The notes under the pieces are model-generated. The model worked only from the letters and a program-made list of their open reading frames with translations, made no database searches and was not told where the DNA came from. 27,072 nucleotides of DNA from Pseudomonadota bacterium (GTDB lineage: Bacteria; Pseudomonadota; Gammaproteobacteria; Xanthomonadales; Xanthomonadaceae). Of this stretch, positions 1-7,409 are shown piece by piece (within the stretch, counting starts at the first letter, position 1; each line of letters opens with the position of its first letter). The stretch covers positions 1 through 27,072 of the forward strand of contig JAEWOJ010000002.1 of NCBI GenBank assembly GCA_023399815.1, written 5' to 3'. The position numbers were made by a program, and so were the translations under genes.

Positions 1-49
1 GGTTGGGGCGGGCGGGGGGCGGGCAGCCTCGGGGATCATTGCCATTGCA

Positions 50-74
50 GTTGCCGGCCAGCGGCCGGCACTAC
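50..74 (-). repeat. REP-type palindromic element (single arm)
   Basis: A short GC-rich imperfect palindrome ending in CACTAC, which is the reverse complement of the GTAGTGCCGGC head seen at 20258 and 26762. The core pairs GCCGGCC with GGCCGGC. The same unit occurs as facing pairs elsewhere in this window; here only one arm is visible, although its partner could lie upstream of the window. GTAG-headed REPs of this kind are known from Stenotrophomonas and related Xanthomonadaceae. Confidence 0.75.
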
Positions 75-118
75 CTCGCAGGGTGCGCTCCCGGTTCCAT
101 ATCCAGGTCCTTTACCGC

Positions 119-742
119 ATGTATTCCGACATCGATCTGCACCACATCGACGATGCCTTGCTGGTCGCGGAAAAGCCGGCCGGCCTGCTGTCCGTGCCCG
201 GGCGTTCGGCGGAGAACCAGGACTGCCTGGTCACGCGGTTGCAGGGCCTGTATCCGGATGCGTTGACCGTGCATCGGCTCGACCAGGTGACCTCCGGGCT
301 GATGCTGTACGCGCGCGGAAAGGCGATGCAGGCGGCGCTGTCGGCGCAGTTCGCGCAGCGGCGCGTCGGCAAGCGCTATGAAGCGGTGGTGCAGGGCCTG
401 GTGGCCGGGGACAGTGGCGAGATCGCGCTGCCGCTGATCTGCGACTGGCCGAACCGGCCGAAGCAAAGGGTGGACGCCGAGTACGGCAAGCCGGCACTGA
501 CGCGGTGGCGGGTGCTGGGGCGGGACGTGGCCGCGCGGCGCACGCGCGTGGAACTGGAACCGGTGACCGGGCGCAGCCACCAGCTGCGGTTGCACATGGC
601 CAGCCTCGGCCATCCGATCGTCGGCGACGTGCTGTATGACGCCGCGCCCGCCGCGCGCGTGCACCTGCATGCATGCCGCCTGGCGTTCGCGCATCCGTTG
701 ACGGGCGCGCCGATGGCGTTCGTCTCGCTCTGTCCGTTCTAG
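119..742 (+). CDS. rluA: RluA-type dual-specificity pseudouridine synthase (23S rRNA/tRNA)
   Basis: Isomerises uridine to pseudouridine in RNA in the cytoplasm; E. coli RluA modifies 23S rRNA U746 and tRNA U32. The 207-residue product has the family motif HRLD at residues 52-55 with catalytic Asp55, an N-terminal KPAGLLSVPGR stretch, and the segment LPLICDWPNRPKQ followed by GKPA. The last segment is nearly identical to my recollection of E. coli RluA (219 aa), which separates it from RluC/RluD. There is no S4 domain, as expected for RluA. I chose the ATG at 119 because an upstream in-frame start at 83 has no better ribosome binding site and would add 12 non-homologous residues; an AGGT lies about 11 bases before 119. 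The gene is followed by prpE after about 96 bases and the two are not obviously functionally linked. Confidence 0.9.
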   Translation: MYSDIDLHHIDDALLVAEKPAGLLSVPGRSAENQDCLVTRLQGLYPDALTVHRLDQVTSGLMLYARGKAMQAALSAQFAQRRVGKRYEAVVQGLVAGDSGEIALPLICDWPNRPKQRVDAEYGKPALTRWRVLGRDVAARRTRVELEPVTGRSHQLRLHMASLGHPIVGDVLYDAAPAARVHLHACRLAFAHPLTGAPMAFVSLCPF

Positions 743-754
743 CGCCTGCGGCTT

Positions 755-768
755 TGGTCGTACGACCA
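755..768. promoter_or_regulatory. Perfect 14-bp palindrome, candidate GntR/FadR-family operator for prpE
   Basis: TGGTCGTACGACCA is a perfect palindrome 71 bases upstream of the prpE start and just past the rluA stop. It fits the TNGT-N6-ACNA style of sites bound by FadR-subfamily GntR regulators. A GntR-type regulator (PrpQ) of propionate genes has been described in some proteobacteria, so a role in prpE control is plausible. No regulator gene is present in the window, so the link is inference. Confidence 0.4.
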
Positions 769-838
769 TCGTCGCAGGGAGCGGTTCGCCCTGCCGGGAC
801 TATGCTCGAAGCGGACGAGACAGGTGCCGGAGGACGTC

Positions 839-2719
839 GTGCAATACGAGCAGATCCATCGCCGTTCCATCGAGGAGCCCGAGGCGTTCTGGGCCGAGGA
901 GGCCAGGGCGATCCACTGGCATCGCCCGCCGCAACAGATCCTCGACTACTCCAACCCGCCGTTCCGGCGCTGGTTCGTCGGTGGGCAGACCAACCTCTGC
1001 TACAACGCCGTCGATCGCCACCTGCAGGCGCGCCCCGATCAGCTGGCCCTGGTGGTCGTCTCCGCCGAGACCGATACCACCCGCGAAATCACCTATCGCG
1101 AACTGCACCGCGAAGTGAACGCTTTCGCCGCGGTGCTCAAGGCACTGGACGTCGGCCGCGGCGACCGCGTGGTGATCTACATGCCGAACATGGCCGAGGC
1201 GGTGTTCGCGATGCTGGCCTGCGCGCGCATCGGCGCGGTGCACTCGGTGGTGTTCGGCGGGTTCGCCGCGCACAACCTGGCGCTGCGCATCGACGATGCC
1301 CGGCCGAAGCTGCTGATCGCCGCCGACGCCGGCATGCGCGGCGGCAAGGTGATCGCGTACAAGCCGATGGTCGATGCGGCCTGCGCCGAAGCCGCCTATC
1401 CGCCGCCGAAGGTGCTGATCGTCTCGCGCGGGCTGGACGCGGCCGAACCGAAGGTGCCGGGTCGCGACGAGGACTACGCCGCGCTGCGCGCGCAGGTGGG
1501 CGATGCGCAGGTGCCGGTGGAATGGCTGGAATCCAACGAGCCCAGCTACCTGCTCTACACCTCCGGCACCACCGGCAAGCCCAAGGGCGTGCAGCGCGAC
1601 GTCGGCGGCTACGCGGTGGCGATGGCGCAGTCGATGCGCACCGTGTTCGACTGCGCGCCGGGACAGGTGATGTTCTCCACCTCCGACGTCGGCTGGGCGG
1701 TGGGCCATTCCTACAACGTGTACGGGCCGCTGATCGGCGGCTGCACCTCGCTGCTGTACGAAGGGCTGCCGACCCAGCCCGACCCCGGCATCTGGTGGGC
1801 GCTGTGCGAGCAGTACGGCGTGCGCACGATGTTCTCCTCGCCCACAGCCATCCGCGTGCTGAAGAAGCACGACGTGGATTTCATCCACCGCCACGACCTG
1901 TCCGCGCTGAAGTACCTGTTCCTCGCCGGCGAGCCGCTGGACGAACCCACCGCGCAGTGGATCAGCGGCGCGCTGCGCAAGCCGGTGATCGACAACTACT
2001 GGCAGACCGAGACCGGCTGGCCCGCGCTGACCCTGCTGCCGGGGCTGGAAATGAAGCCGGTGAAGTTCGGCTCGCCTGGGTTCCCCAACCTGGGGTACCG
2101 GATGAAGGTCATCGACGAGCGGACCGGGGCCGAGGTGGCGCCGGGGCAGAAGGGCGTGCTGGTGATCCAGCCGCCGCTGCCGCCGGGCTGCATGAGCACG
2201 GTGTGGAACGACGACGAGCGCTTCCTGAAAAGCTACTTCGGCCATTTCGAGGAGCTGCTGTACAGCTCGCTGGACTGGGCCATCCGCGACGAGGACGGCT
2301 ACACCTTCATCCTCGGCCGCACCGACGACGTGATCAACGTGGCCGGGCACCGGCTGGGCACGCGCGAGATCGAGGAGGCCATCTCCAGCCACCCGCGCGT
2401 GGCCGAGGCGGCGGTGATCGGCGTGCGCGACGAGCTGAAGGGACAGGTGCCGCTGGTGTTCGTGACCCTGCGGCAGGCGGCGGCCGGCGACGAGGTGGAC
2501 GGATTGGTGGCGGAGATGATGCAGCGGGTGACCGGCTCGCTGGGGGCGGTGGCGCGCCCGGCCCACGTGCATATCGTCAATGCGCTTCCCAAGACGCGTT
2601 CAGGTAAGCTGCTGCGGCGTTCGCTGCAGGCCTTGGCGGAGCGGCGCGACCCGGGCGACCTGTCGACACTCGACGATCCGGGCGCGCTGGAGGAAATCCG
2701 CCGCGCGCTGGGGACATAG
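839..2719 (+). CDS. prpE: Propionyl-CoA synthetase (propionate--CoA ligase)
   Basis: Activates propionate to propionyl-CoA through an acyl-AMP intermediate, feeding the 2-methylcitrate cycle. The 626-residue protein matches E. coli PrpE (628 aa) over its whole length. It carries the AMP-binding P-loop YTSGTTGKPKG at about 240-250, directly followed by the PrpE-typical VQRDVGGYAVA. Other marks are WLESNE before the P-loop, NYWQTE in the middle, GRTDDVINVAGHRLGTREIEE near the C-terminus, and the catalytic, acetylation-sensitive lysine of TRSGK at residue 590. The GTG at 839 is preferred over the GTG at 824: GGAGG at 829-833 is well spaced for 839, and the resulting N-terminus aligns with E. coli PrpE (RSIxEPEAFWAE). 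None of the other 2-methylcitrate cycle genes (prpBCD) is in the window, so this is a detached prpE. A palindromic candidate operator lies 71 bases upstream. Confidence 0.95.
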   Translation: MQYEQIHRRSIEEPEAFWAEEARAIHWHRPPQQILDYSNPPFRRWFVGGQTNLCYNAVDRHLQARPDQLALVVVSAETDTTREITYRELHREVNAFAAVLKALDVGRGDRVVIYMPNMAEAVFAMLACARIGAVHSVVFGGFAAHNLALRIDDARPKLLIAADAGMRGGKVIAYKPMVDAACAEAAYPPPKVLIVSRGLDAAEPKVPGRDEDYAALRAQVGDAQVPVEWLESNEPSYLLYTSGTTGKPKGVQRDVGGYAVAMAQSMRTVFDCAPGQVMFSTSDVGWAVGHSYNVYGPLIGGCTSLLYEGLPTQPDPGIWWALCEQYGVRTMFSSPTAIRVLKKHDVDFIHRHDLSALKYLFLAGEPLDEPTAQWISGALRKPVIDNYWQTETGWPALTLLPGLEMKPVKFGSPGFPNLGYRMKVIDERTGAEVAPGQKGVLVIQPPLPPGCMSTVWNDDERFLKSYFGHFEELLYSSLDWAIRDEDGYTFILGRTDDVINVAGHRLGTREIEEAISSHPRVAEAAVIGVRDELKGQVPLVFVTLRQAAAGDEVDGLVAEMMQRVTGSLGAVARPAHVHIVNALPKTRSGKLLRRSLQALAERRDPGDLSTLDDPGALEEIRRALGT

Positions 2720-2839
2720 CGCGGGCCGCGGGTGCGGCGATCGCAGGGGACGGTGCGCGACTGGCAGGCGCGGATGGGGCGGGGGCCTCGGACGCGGTCT
2801 GCGCGCATCGTGGTTGCGATGCACATTGCGGGAGGGGGA

Positions 2840-3319
2840 ATGGCGTTGATCCATGCCAAGACGGCGGCTGGCCGTCGCGAGATCGAGGACCGCGGCCTGC
2901 GCCTGGCGCCGGCGCTGCGGTCGGTGCTGCTGCTGGTGGACGGACAGCGCGACAGCCACGAGCTGCAGCAGATGGCGCAGGGGCTGCGCGCGCCGGACGA
3001 CGTGCTGGAACAGTTGCTGGCGCTGGAGCTGATCGAGGTGGTCGGCGGCAGCGTCGAGCGCGCGCCGGAGGTGCCGGTGACCATGCAGCTGGGCGACGAC
3101 CCGCTGCGCTGCCAGCAGCTGCGCGACTGGATGGCCGAATCGGTGCGCAGGCACCTGGGCCTGAAGGGCTACCTGATCCAGCTCAAGATCGAGCGCAGCC
3201 GCAGCGCGGCGGGGCTGGAACAGCTGTGGCCGGAAGTGGCGGCCGCGCTGGGAAAGGCCAAGAGCCCGGCCTTCGCCAACCGCTGGCTGGACGAGACCCG
3301 GGCGCTGGTGCTGGCCTGA
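2840..3319 (+). CDS. Hypothetical protein, possible small helix-turn-helix-like fold
   Basis: I do not recognise a named family. The 159-residue product is soluble, with no signal peptide or membrane segment. Residues 15-68 form a run of amphipathic helices (RxxALRSVLLLVDGQRDxxEL, then DDVLEQLLALELIEVV) whose spacing resembles a winged-helix or MarR-like N-terminal half. Residues 88-158 are another helical block. The open reading frame extends up to 2732, but the ATG at 2840 is preceded by a strong GGGAGGGGGA purine run, so the shorter form is chosen. It lies 120 bases after prpE and 108 bases before the SUFU gene, all on the same strand. A DNA-binding role is only a guess. It looks like a conserved family-level hypothetical rather than acquired DNA, because its codon use is similar to its neighbours. 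Confidence 0.75.
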   Translation: MALIHAKTAAGRREIEDRGLRLAPALRSVLLLVDGQRDSHELQQMAQGLRAPDDVLEQLLALELIEVVGGSVERAPEVPVTMQLGDDPLRCQQLRDWMAESVRRHLGLKGYLIQLKIERSRSAAGLEQLWPEVAAALGKAKSPAFANRWLDETRALVLA

Positions 3320-3321
3320 TG

Positions 3322-3339
3322 CCCGCGCCGGAGCGCGGG
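3322..3339. terminator. Weak GC hairpin after the hypothetical gene
   Basis: CCCGCGC and GCGCGGG form a 7-bp stem with a 4-base loop, starting 3 bases after the stop codon at 3319. There is no T-run, so termination is uncertain. Confidence 0.3.
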
Positions 3340-3427
3340 GCGCTGCGACGGTAGCGGCGGGCATCGCCGCCTGCCGCCCGGCGGACGGCACTATCATGCG
3401 CGGTTCGTACCCGAGGGAGCGCCAGGC

Positions 3428-4489
3428 ATGGATCGACAGGACGACGGCGAAACCGGCACCGCCGGCTGGGATGCCATCAATGCGGCGCTGCGCGCGTTGT
3501 ATCCGGGCCAGGAGCCGAGGCACTACGGCACGCCGATGTCGCACACGCTGGGCGGCGACGACCCGCTGGATGGCATCAGCGTCTACTGGAGCGAGGCGCC
3601 GCACCCGCACTGGCACTACGTCACCTACGGCTTCTCCGAGCTGTACGACAAGCAGAGCGACGACCCGCAGGAGAGCGGCTTCGGCTTCGAGCTGACCTTC
3701 CGCCTCGCGGCCGAGGCCGGCGAAGGCAGGGATGGCGCGCCGCCGACGTGGCCGCTGAACCTGCTGCAGAACATGGCGCGCTATGTATTCAGCAGCGGCA
3801 ACGTGTTCGAGGCCGGGCACCATCTCGATGCCAACGGCCCGATCGCGCTGGATACCGGCACGCGGCTGCGCCACCTGGCCTTCGCTGCCGACCCGCGGCT
3901 GCCGGCGATCGATACGCCCAACGGGCGCCTGCACTTCCTGCAGATGGTGGGCCTGACCGACGACGAGATGGCCGCGGTCAGGCGCTGGTCGACGCTGGGC
4001 GTGCTCGGGGCGCTCGCGCCGGCGATGCCGTCGTGGATCACCGCCCTCGCGCGCGAATCGCTGCTGCTGGATCCCGCCTTGTCGGCGCAGGTGGAGGCGG
4101 GCAGCCGGACCGAGGGCTCCAGCACCGGCATGCTGTTCGTGGACACGCTGGACTGGTCCGTCGCCGGCGCGACCACGACCCTGGTGCTGGGGGCGGGGCA
4201 GGTCGGGAGCGTGCTGGAACTGCTGCCGCTGCGCCTGCCGCTCGACAGGCCGCTGGTGGTGCTCGGCAGGGAGCGGCAGTGGCGGTTCGAGCCGGGGATC
4301 GCGGACGATCTGCAACTGGACGACGACAGCGCACGCTGCGTGCTGTCCGATGGCAGCCTCAGGGCGATGCTGGAGAACATCCGCGCCGAGCGCGGCGTCT
4401 ATCCGTTGCCTGGCGGAACGCTGCAGGTCGAGGTGACGCCGACGCAGCTGCGCGACGGCCACGGCAACGTGATCGCCGAGATCGGCTGA
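3428..4489 (+). CDS. Suppressor of fused (SUFU) domain protein
   Basis: A bacterial member of the SUFU family. In animals SUFU binds and restrains Gli transcription factors; in bacteria the domain has been linked to immunity against polymorphic toxins, but most members have no known role. The 353-residue protein shows the family segment YWSEAPHPHWHYVTYGFSEL at about 57-76, followed by GFGFELTFRL, WPLNLLQNMARYVF and the hydrophobic LHFLQMVGLTDDEM. The C-terminal third has a separate beta-rich block typical of the long bacterial form. There is no signal peptide, so it is cytosolic. The ATG at 3428 has GAGGGAG about 8 bases upstream. It is convergent with the histidine kinase gene, leaving 23 bases between stops. 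No toxin gene (Rhs, CdiA or effector) adjoins it, so an immunity role is not supported by the neighbourhood. Confidence 0.88.
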   Translation: MDRQDDGETGTAGWDAINAALRALYPGQEPRHYGTPMSHTLGGDDPLDGISVYWSEAPHPHWHYVTYGFSELYDKQSDDPQESGFGFELTFRLAAEAGEGRDGAPPTWPLNLLQNMARYVFSSGNVFEAGHHLDANGPIALDTGTRLRHLAFAADPRLPAIDTPNGRLHFLQMVGLTDDEMAAVRRWSTLGVLGALAPAMPSWITALARESLLLDPALSAQVEAGSRTEGSSTGMLFVDTLDWSVAGATTTLVLGAGQVGSVLELLPLRLPLDRPLVVLGRERQWRFEPGIADDLQLDDDSARCVLSDGSLRAMLENIRAERGVYPLPGGTLQVEVTPTQLRDGHGNVIAEIG

Positions 4490-4512
4490 CGCGGCCGCCG
4501 CCGCGACGGCGC

Positions 4513-6009
4513 TCAGCCGTCGTCCCGATGGGCCCCCGGGCGCTTGCCTGCGGCCGCCAGCGGGAACGCGAACACCGCGCCCGTGCCGCTTTCGACCAGC
4601 TCGATCCGGCGGTGATGCAGCTGCAGGATGCGATGCACGATCAACAGGCCCAGGCCGCCGCTGTCCGGGCGCCGGCTGCCCAGTGCGGACGGCGCGCTGA
4701 ACAGCTGCGCGCGCCGTTCCGGGGCGATGCCCGGGCCGGTGTCGGCAACGCGGACCGCGACGTCGCTCCCGGCGGCCCGCAGCGTGACCGTGATGCGGCC
4801 ACCTTCGGGCGTATGGCGGATGGCGTTGTCGAGCAGGTTGGTCAGTACCCGCTCGATCAGGCCTAGGTCGGCCCACACCGCCGGCAGTCCCGCCGGGATG
4901 TCCGCGTCCAGCGACTGCCGCCGCGCCCGCGCGGCCAGCTCGAACTTCTGGAACACGTCCTGCACCAGGTCCGGCAACGAGAACGCCTGCGGCTCCGGCA
5001 CCACGCCGCCATGCTCCAGCCGGGCAAGCTCGAACAACGCCTGCGCCAGGAGGCCGACCTTGTTGCTTTGCGACAGGGCGATGGACAGGTAGCGCCGGCG
5101 CTCCTCGGCGCCGAGCGAGGCGTCCTTCAACGCCAGCGTCTCCAGGTAGCCGTGCAGCGACGACAGCGGCGTGCGCAGGTCATGGGAAATGTTGGCGACC
5201 AGCTCGCGCCGCTGCAGGTCCTGCTCGCGCAACTGCCGCCATTGCTCGCCGATGCGCTGCGCCATGTGGGCGAAGCTGTGCTGCAGGATGGCGAGTTCGT
5301 CGCGTTCGCCCGGCCGCGGCGGCGCGGACGGCACGGGCAGCGCCGGGGCGCCGGCTTCGACGTCGAAGGCCTGGATGTCGCGGGTCAGCCGGCGCAGCGG
5401 CCGGGTGACCCAGCGGAAGGCGACGACGCCGGCCAGCAGGCCGACGAGCGCCACGATCGCCAGCGACCACAGCGTGGTGCGCAGGCTGGCGCTGGCGGCG
5501 ACGTCCGCGGCCAGCGCCTCGCGCTGCTCGCCGACCAGCACCACGTAGATGTAGCCGGCCTGCCGGCCCTGCACGCGCAGCGGCGCCGCATTGAAGACCT
5601 TGCGTCCGTTGCTGCTGCGCGGGTCGTCGCCGAGGATGGGCAGCGGCGCGCCGGCCAGCAGCGCCCGCACCGGCGCCAGGTCGACGCGGTCGCGCCTGAG
5701 GTGGCCGTCCGGCGCGTCGTGGCCGAGGATGCGGCCCTGGTCGTCGAGCAGGTAGACCTCGACGCTGGGGTTGACCGCCATCAGCTTGCCGAACAGCGCG
5801 CGCACCTCGCCATCGCGCATGCCGCGCGCATCCATCAGCTCGCCGCTGCGGGCGATGTGCTCGGCCAGCCCGCGCGAAAGGCGCTGCACGGTTTCCTGTT
5901 CGTGCATGCGCGTGCTGCGCATCTGCATCCACGCCAGCGCGCCGCAGCACACCAGCAGCAGCGCGCAGAACACCGCCGACAGCCGTTGCGAGAGCGTGAA
6001 CCGGTTCAT
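4513..6009 (-). CDS. Sensor histidine kinase with HAMP domain
   Basis: The inner-membrane sensor of a two-component system with the response regulator just upstream. The 498-residue protein has TM1 at about 11-28, a periplasmic region of about 150 residues (30-178), TM2 at about 179-198 and a HAMP segment beginning at VTRPLRRL (201-208). The HisKA motif ELVANISHDLRTPL carries phospho-acceptor His276, and the ATPase domain has N-box NLLDNAIRHT (Asn395), DTGPGI (423-428) and GGLGL (451-455). The start at 6009 is favoured over 6054 because ATGA overlaps the regulator's stop, giving a 4-base translational-coupling overlap. The periplasmic region has no cysteine but several methionines, including three at 28, 30 and 35 next to TM1. 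The ligand is unknown. The divergent Msr operon suggests oxidative or envelope stress as the signal, which is inference. Confidence 0.93.
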   Translation of the reverse strand: MNRFTLSQRLSAVFCALLLVCCGALAWMQMRSTRMHEQETVQRLSRGLAEHIARSGELMDARGMRDGEVRALFGKLMAVNPSVEVYLLDDQGRILGHDAPDGHLRRDRVDLAPVRALLAGAPLPILGDDPRSSNGRKVFNAAPLRVQGRQAGYIYVVLVGEQREALAADVAASASLRTTLWSLAIVALVGLLAGVVAFRWVTRPLRRLTRDIQAFDVEAGAPALPVPSAPPRPGERDELAILQHSFAHMAQRIGEQWRQLREQDLQRRELVANISHDLRTPLSSLHGYLETLALKDASLGAEERRRYLSIALSQSNKVGLLAQALFELARLEHGGVVPEPQAFSLPDLVQDVFQKFELAARARRQSLDADIPAGLPAVWADLGLIERVLTNLLDNAIRHTPEGGRITVTLRAAGSDVAVRVADTGPGIAPERRAQLFSAPSALGSRRPDSGGLGLLIVHRILQLHHRRIELVESGTGAVFAFPLAAAGKRPGAHRDDG

Positions 6010-6725
6010 GCCGCGCTCCCGTCGCCGCTGGCCAACTTGTAGCCGCGTCCCCACACGGTGAGGATGCGCCGCGGCGTCGCCGGGTCGCGCTCGATCTTGT
6101 TGCGCAGGCGGTTGATGTGGGTGTTGACGGTGTGTTCGTAGCCGTCGTGGCGATGGCCCCAGACCTGGTTGAGCAGGTCCATCCGCGAATACACCTGGTC
6201 CGGATGGCGGGCGAAGAAGTACAGCAGGTCGAACTCGCGCGGCGTCAGTTCCAGCGCATCGCCGTCGACCCGTGCCGTGCGCGCGACCGGGTCGATGCGG
6301 ATGCCGGCGACGTCGATCCCGCCGGCGTCGATGCGCGCGTTCCGCGCCATCGCCTCGACCCGGCGCAGCAGCGCCTTGACCCGCGCCACCAGCTCCAGTA
6401 TCGAGAACGGCTTGGCCAGGTAATCGTCCGCGCCCAGTTCCAGGCCGAGGATGCGGTGCACCTCGCTGGCGCGCGCGCTGGTGATGATGATGGGCGTGTA
6501 GCGCGTCATCGCACGCGCGCGCCGGCAGATCTCCAGGCCGTCCACGCCGGGCAGCATCAGGTCCAGTACGAGCGCGTTCCAGCTGCCGGCTTCGAGCAGG
6601 CGCAGGCCGTCGTCGCCGGTGGCCGCGTGGGTCACCTCATAGCCTTCGTCGCGCAGGTGCATGCGCAGCAGGTTGGCGATGTGGACATCGTCCTCGACGA
6701 TCAGGACATGCTTGGCGCTGTTCAT
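6006..6725 (-). CDS. OmpR/PhoB-family response regulator
   Basis: A DNA-binding response regulator of 239 residues. The receiver domain (about 5-117) has the acidic pair EDD at 11-13, phospho-acceptor Asp55 in LVLDLMLPG, Thr82/Ser83 and Lys105 in AKPF. The C-terminal winged helix (about 140-232) shows the OmpR-type LTPREFDLLYFFARHPDQVYSR, followed by VNTHINRLRNKIE and a GRGYKL end. The ATG at 6725 is chosen; an in-frame GTG at 6731 would add only two residues, and neither has a strong ribosome binding site. It is first in a two-gene operon with the kinase and divergent from the msrB-dipZ-msrA genes across about 144 bases. That makes it the natural candidate to control both directions, although this is inferred from position only. 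Confidence 0.93.
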   Translation of the reverse strand: MNSAKHVLIVEDDVHIANLLRMHLRDEGYEVTHAATGDDGLRLLEAGSWNALVLDLMLPGVDGLEICRRARAMTRYTPIIITSARASEVHRILGLELGADDYLAKPFSILELVARVKALLRRVEAMARNARIDAGGIDVAGIRIDPVARTARVDGDALELTPREFDLLYFFARHPDQVYSRMDLLNQVWGHRHDGYEHTVNTHINRLRNKIERDPATPRRILTVWGRGYKLASGDGSAA

Positions 6726-6785
6726 CGGCACGGCTGGCCGGCTGGGAGGTGGCCTCCATTGTCGGCGGATACCGGCGGCGATGTG

Positions 6786-6810
6786 TCACGGAAAATTTAA
6801 CTCCGCGTGA
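6786..6810. promoter_or_regulatory. AT-rich imperfect inverted repeat in the divergent regulator/msrB promoter region
   Basis: TCACGG and CCGCGTGA face each other around AAAATTTAACT, the only AT-rich stretch in the 144 bases between the response regulator and msrB. The position suits a shared regulatory site or promoter. The symmetry is imperfect and no binding data are available. Confidence 0.3.
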
Positions 6811-6869
6811 GGATTCGTTGATCGCCGCGGGCGCAGCATGACCGCATCGTCCCTGCCTGGAGACCGGCC

Positions 6870-7373
6870 ATGTCCCTTACCCGTCGCAAGCTGCTGGGGA
6901 TCGGCGGTACGGTGGCTGCGACCAGCCTGTTCGGGCTGGGCGCCTGCGGTCGCGCCGCGCCGGCCGCTCCGGCCGGCCGGGGCGATTTCGAGATCGTGCG
7001 CAGCGATGCGCAATGGCGCCGGCAACTGACGCCCGCACAGTACGCGGTGCTGCGCGGGCGGGGCACCGAGCGCGCCTTCAGCAGCCCGCTCAACGGCGAG
7101 CACCGGCGCGGCACCTTCCACTGCGCCGGCTGCGCGCTGGCGCTGTTCTCCTCGGCCACCAAGTTCGACAGCGGCACCGGTTGGCCGAGCTTCTGGGCGC
7201 CGCTGCACGGTGCGGTTGGCGAGGACCGGGACACCGCCTTCGGCATGCTGCGGGTGGAGGCGCATTGCCGGCGCTGTGGCGGCCATCTCGGCCACGTCTT
7301 CGACGACGGTCCGCGCCCGACCGGACTGCGCTACTGCATGAACGGCGTGGCCATGGACTTCATCGCGGCCTGA
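6870..7373 (+). CDS. msrB: Exported peptide-methionine (R)-S-oxide reductase
   Basis: Reduces methionine-R-sulfoxide in proteins, here probably outside the cytoplasm. The 167-residue protein begins with a twin-arginine-like leader (LTRRKLLGIGG) and a plausible lipobox ending at Cys26 (GLGAC), so it may be a Tat-exported lipoprotein. The MsrB fold follows: zinc-binding CAGC at 85-88 and CRRC at 133-136, GWPSF at 104-108, GHVFDDG at 141-147 and catalytic Cys156 in RYCMNG. The usual resolving cysteine position (DSGCGWPSF in many MsrBs) is Thr103 here, making it a one-cysteine type enzyme. It is first in a set with dipZ (36 bases on) and msrA, which supports a shared redox relay. The ATG at 6870 gives the leader in full. 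The lipid anchoring is predicted only. Confidence 0.94.
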   Translation: MSLTRRKLLGIGGTVAATSLFGLGACGRAAPAAPAGRGDFEIVRSDAQWRRQLTPAQYAVLRGRGTERAFSSPLNGEHRRGTFHCAGCALALFSSATKFDSGTGWPSFWAPLHGAVGEDRDTAFGMLRVEAHCRRCGGHLGHVFDDGPRPTGLRYCMNGVAMDFIAA

Positions 7374-7409
7374 GCGCCGCCGTTTCCGCTTCCGCAAAGG
7401 ATTCTTCCC

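Noticed and set aside
800..2572. A 590-codon open frame antisense to prpE
   Set aside because: It is a high-GC shadow frame: rich in His, Arg, Ala and Gly, with no recognisable domain, and it lies opposite a clear full-length PrpE.
2600..4876. A 758-codon minus-strand frame across the hypothetical, SUFU and kinase-end genes
   Set aside because: Composition is Arg/Pro/His-rich with no domain, and it runs antisense to two supported genes and out of frame with the kinase.
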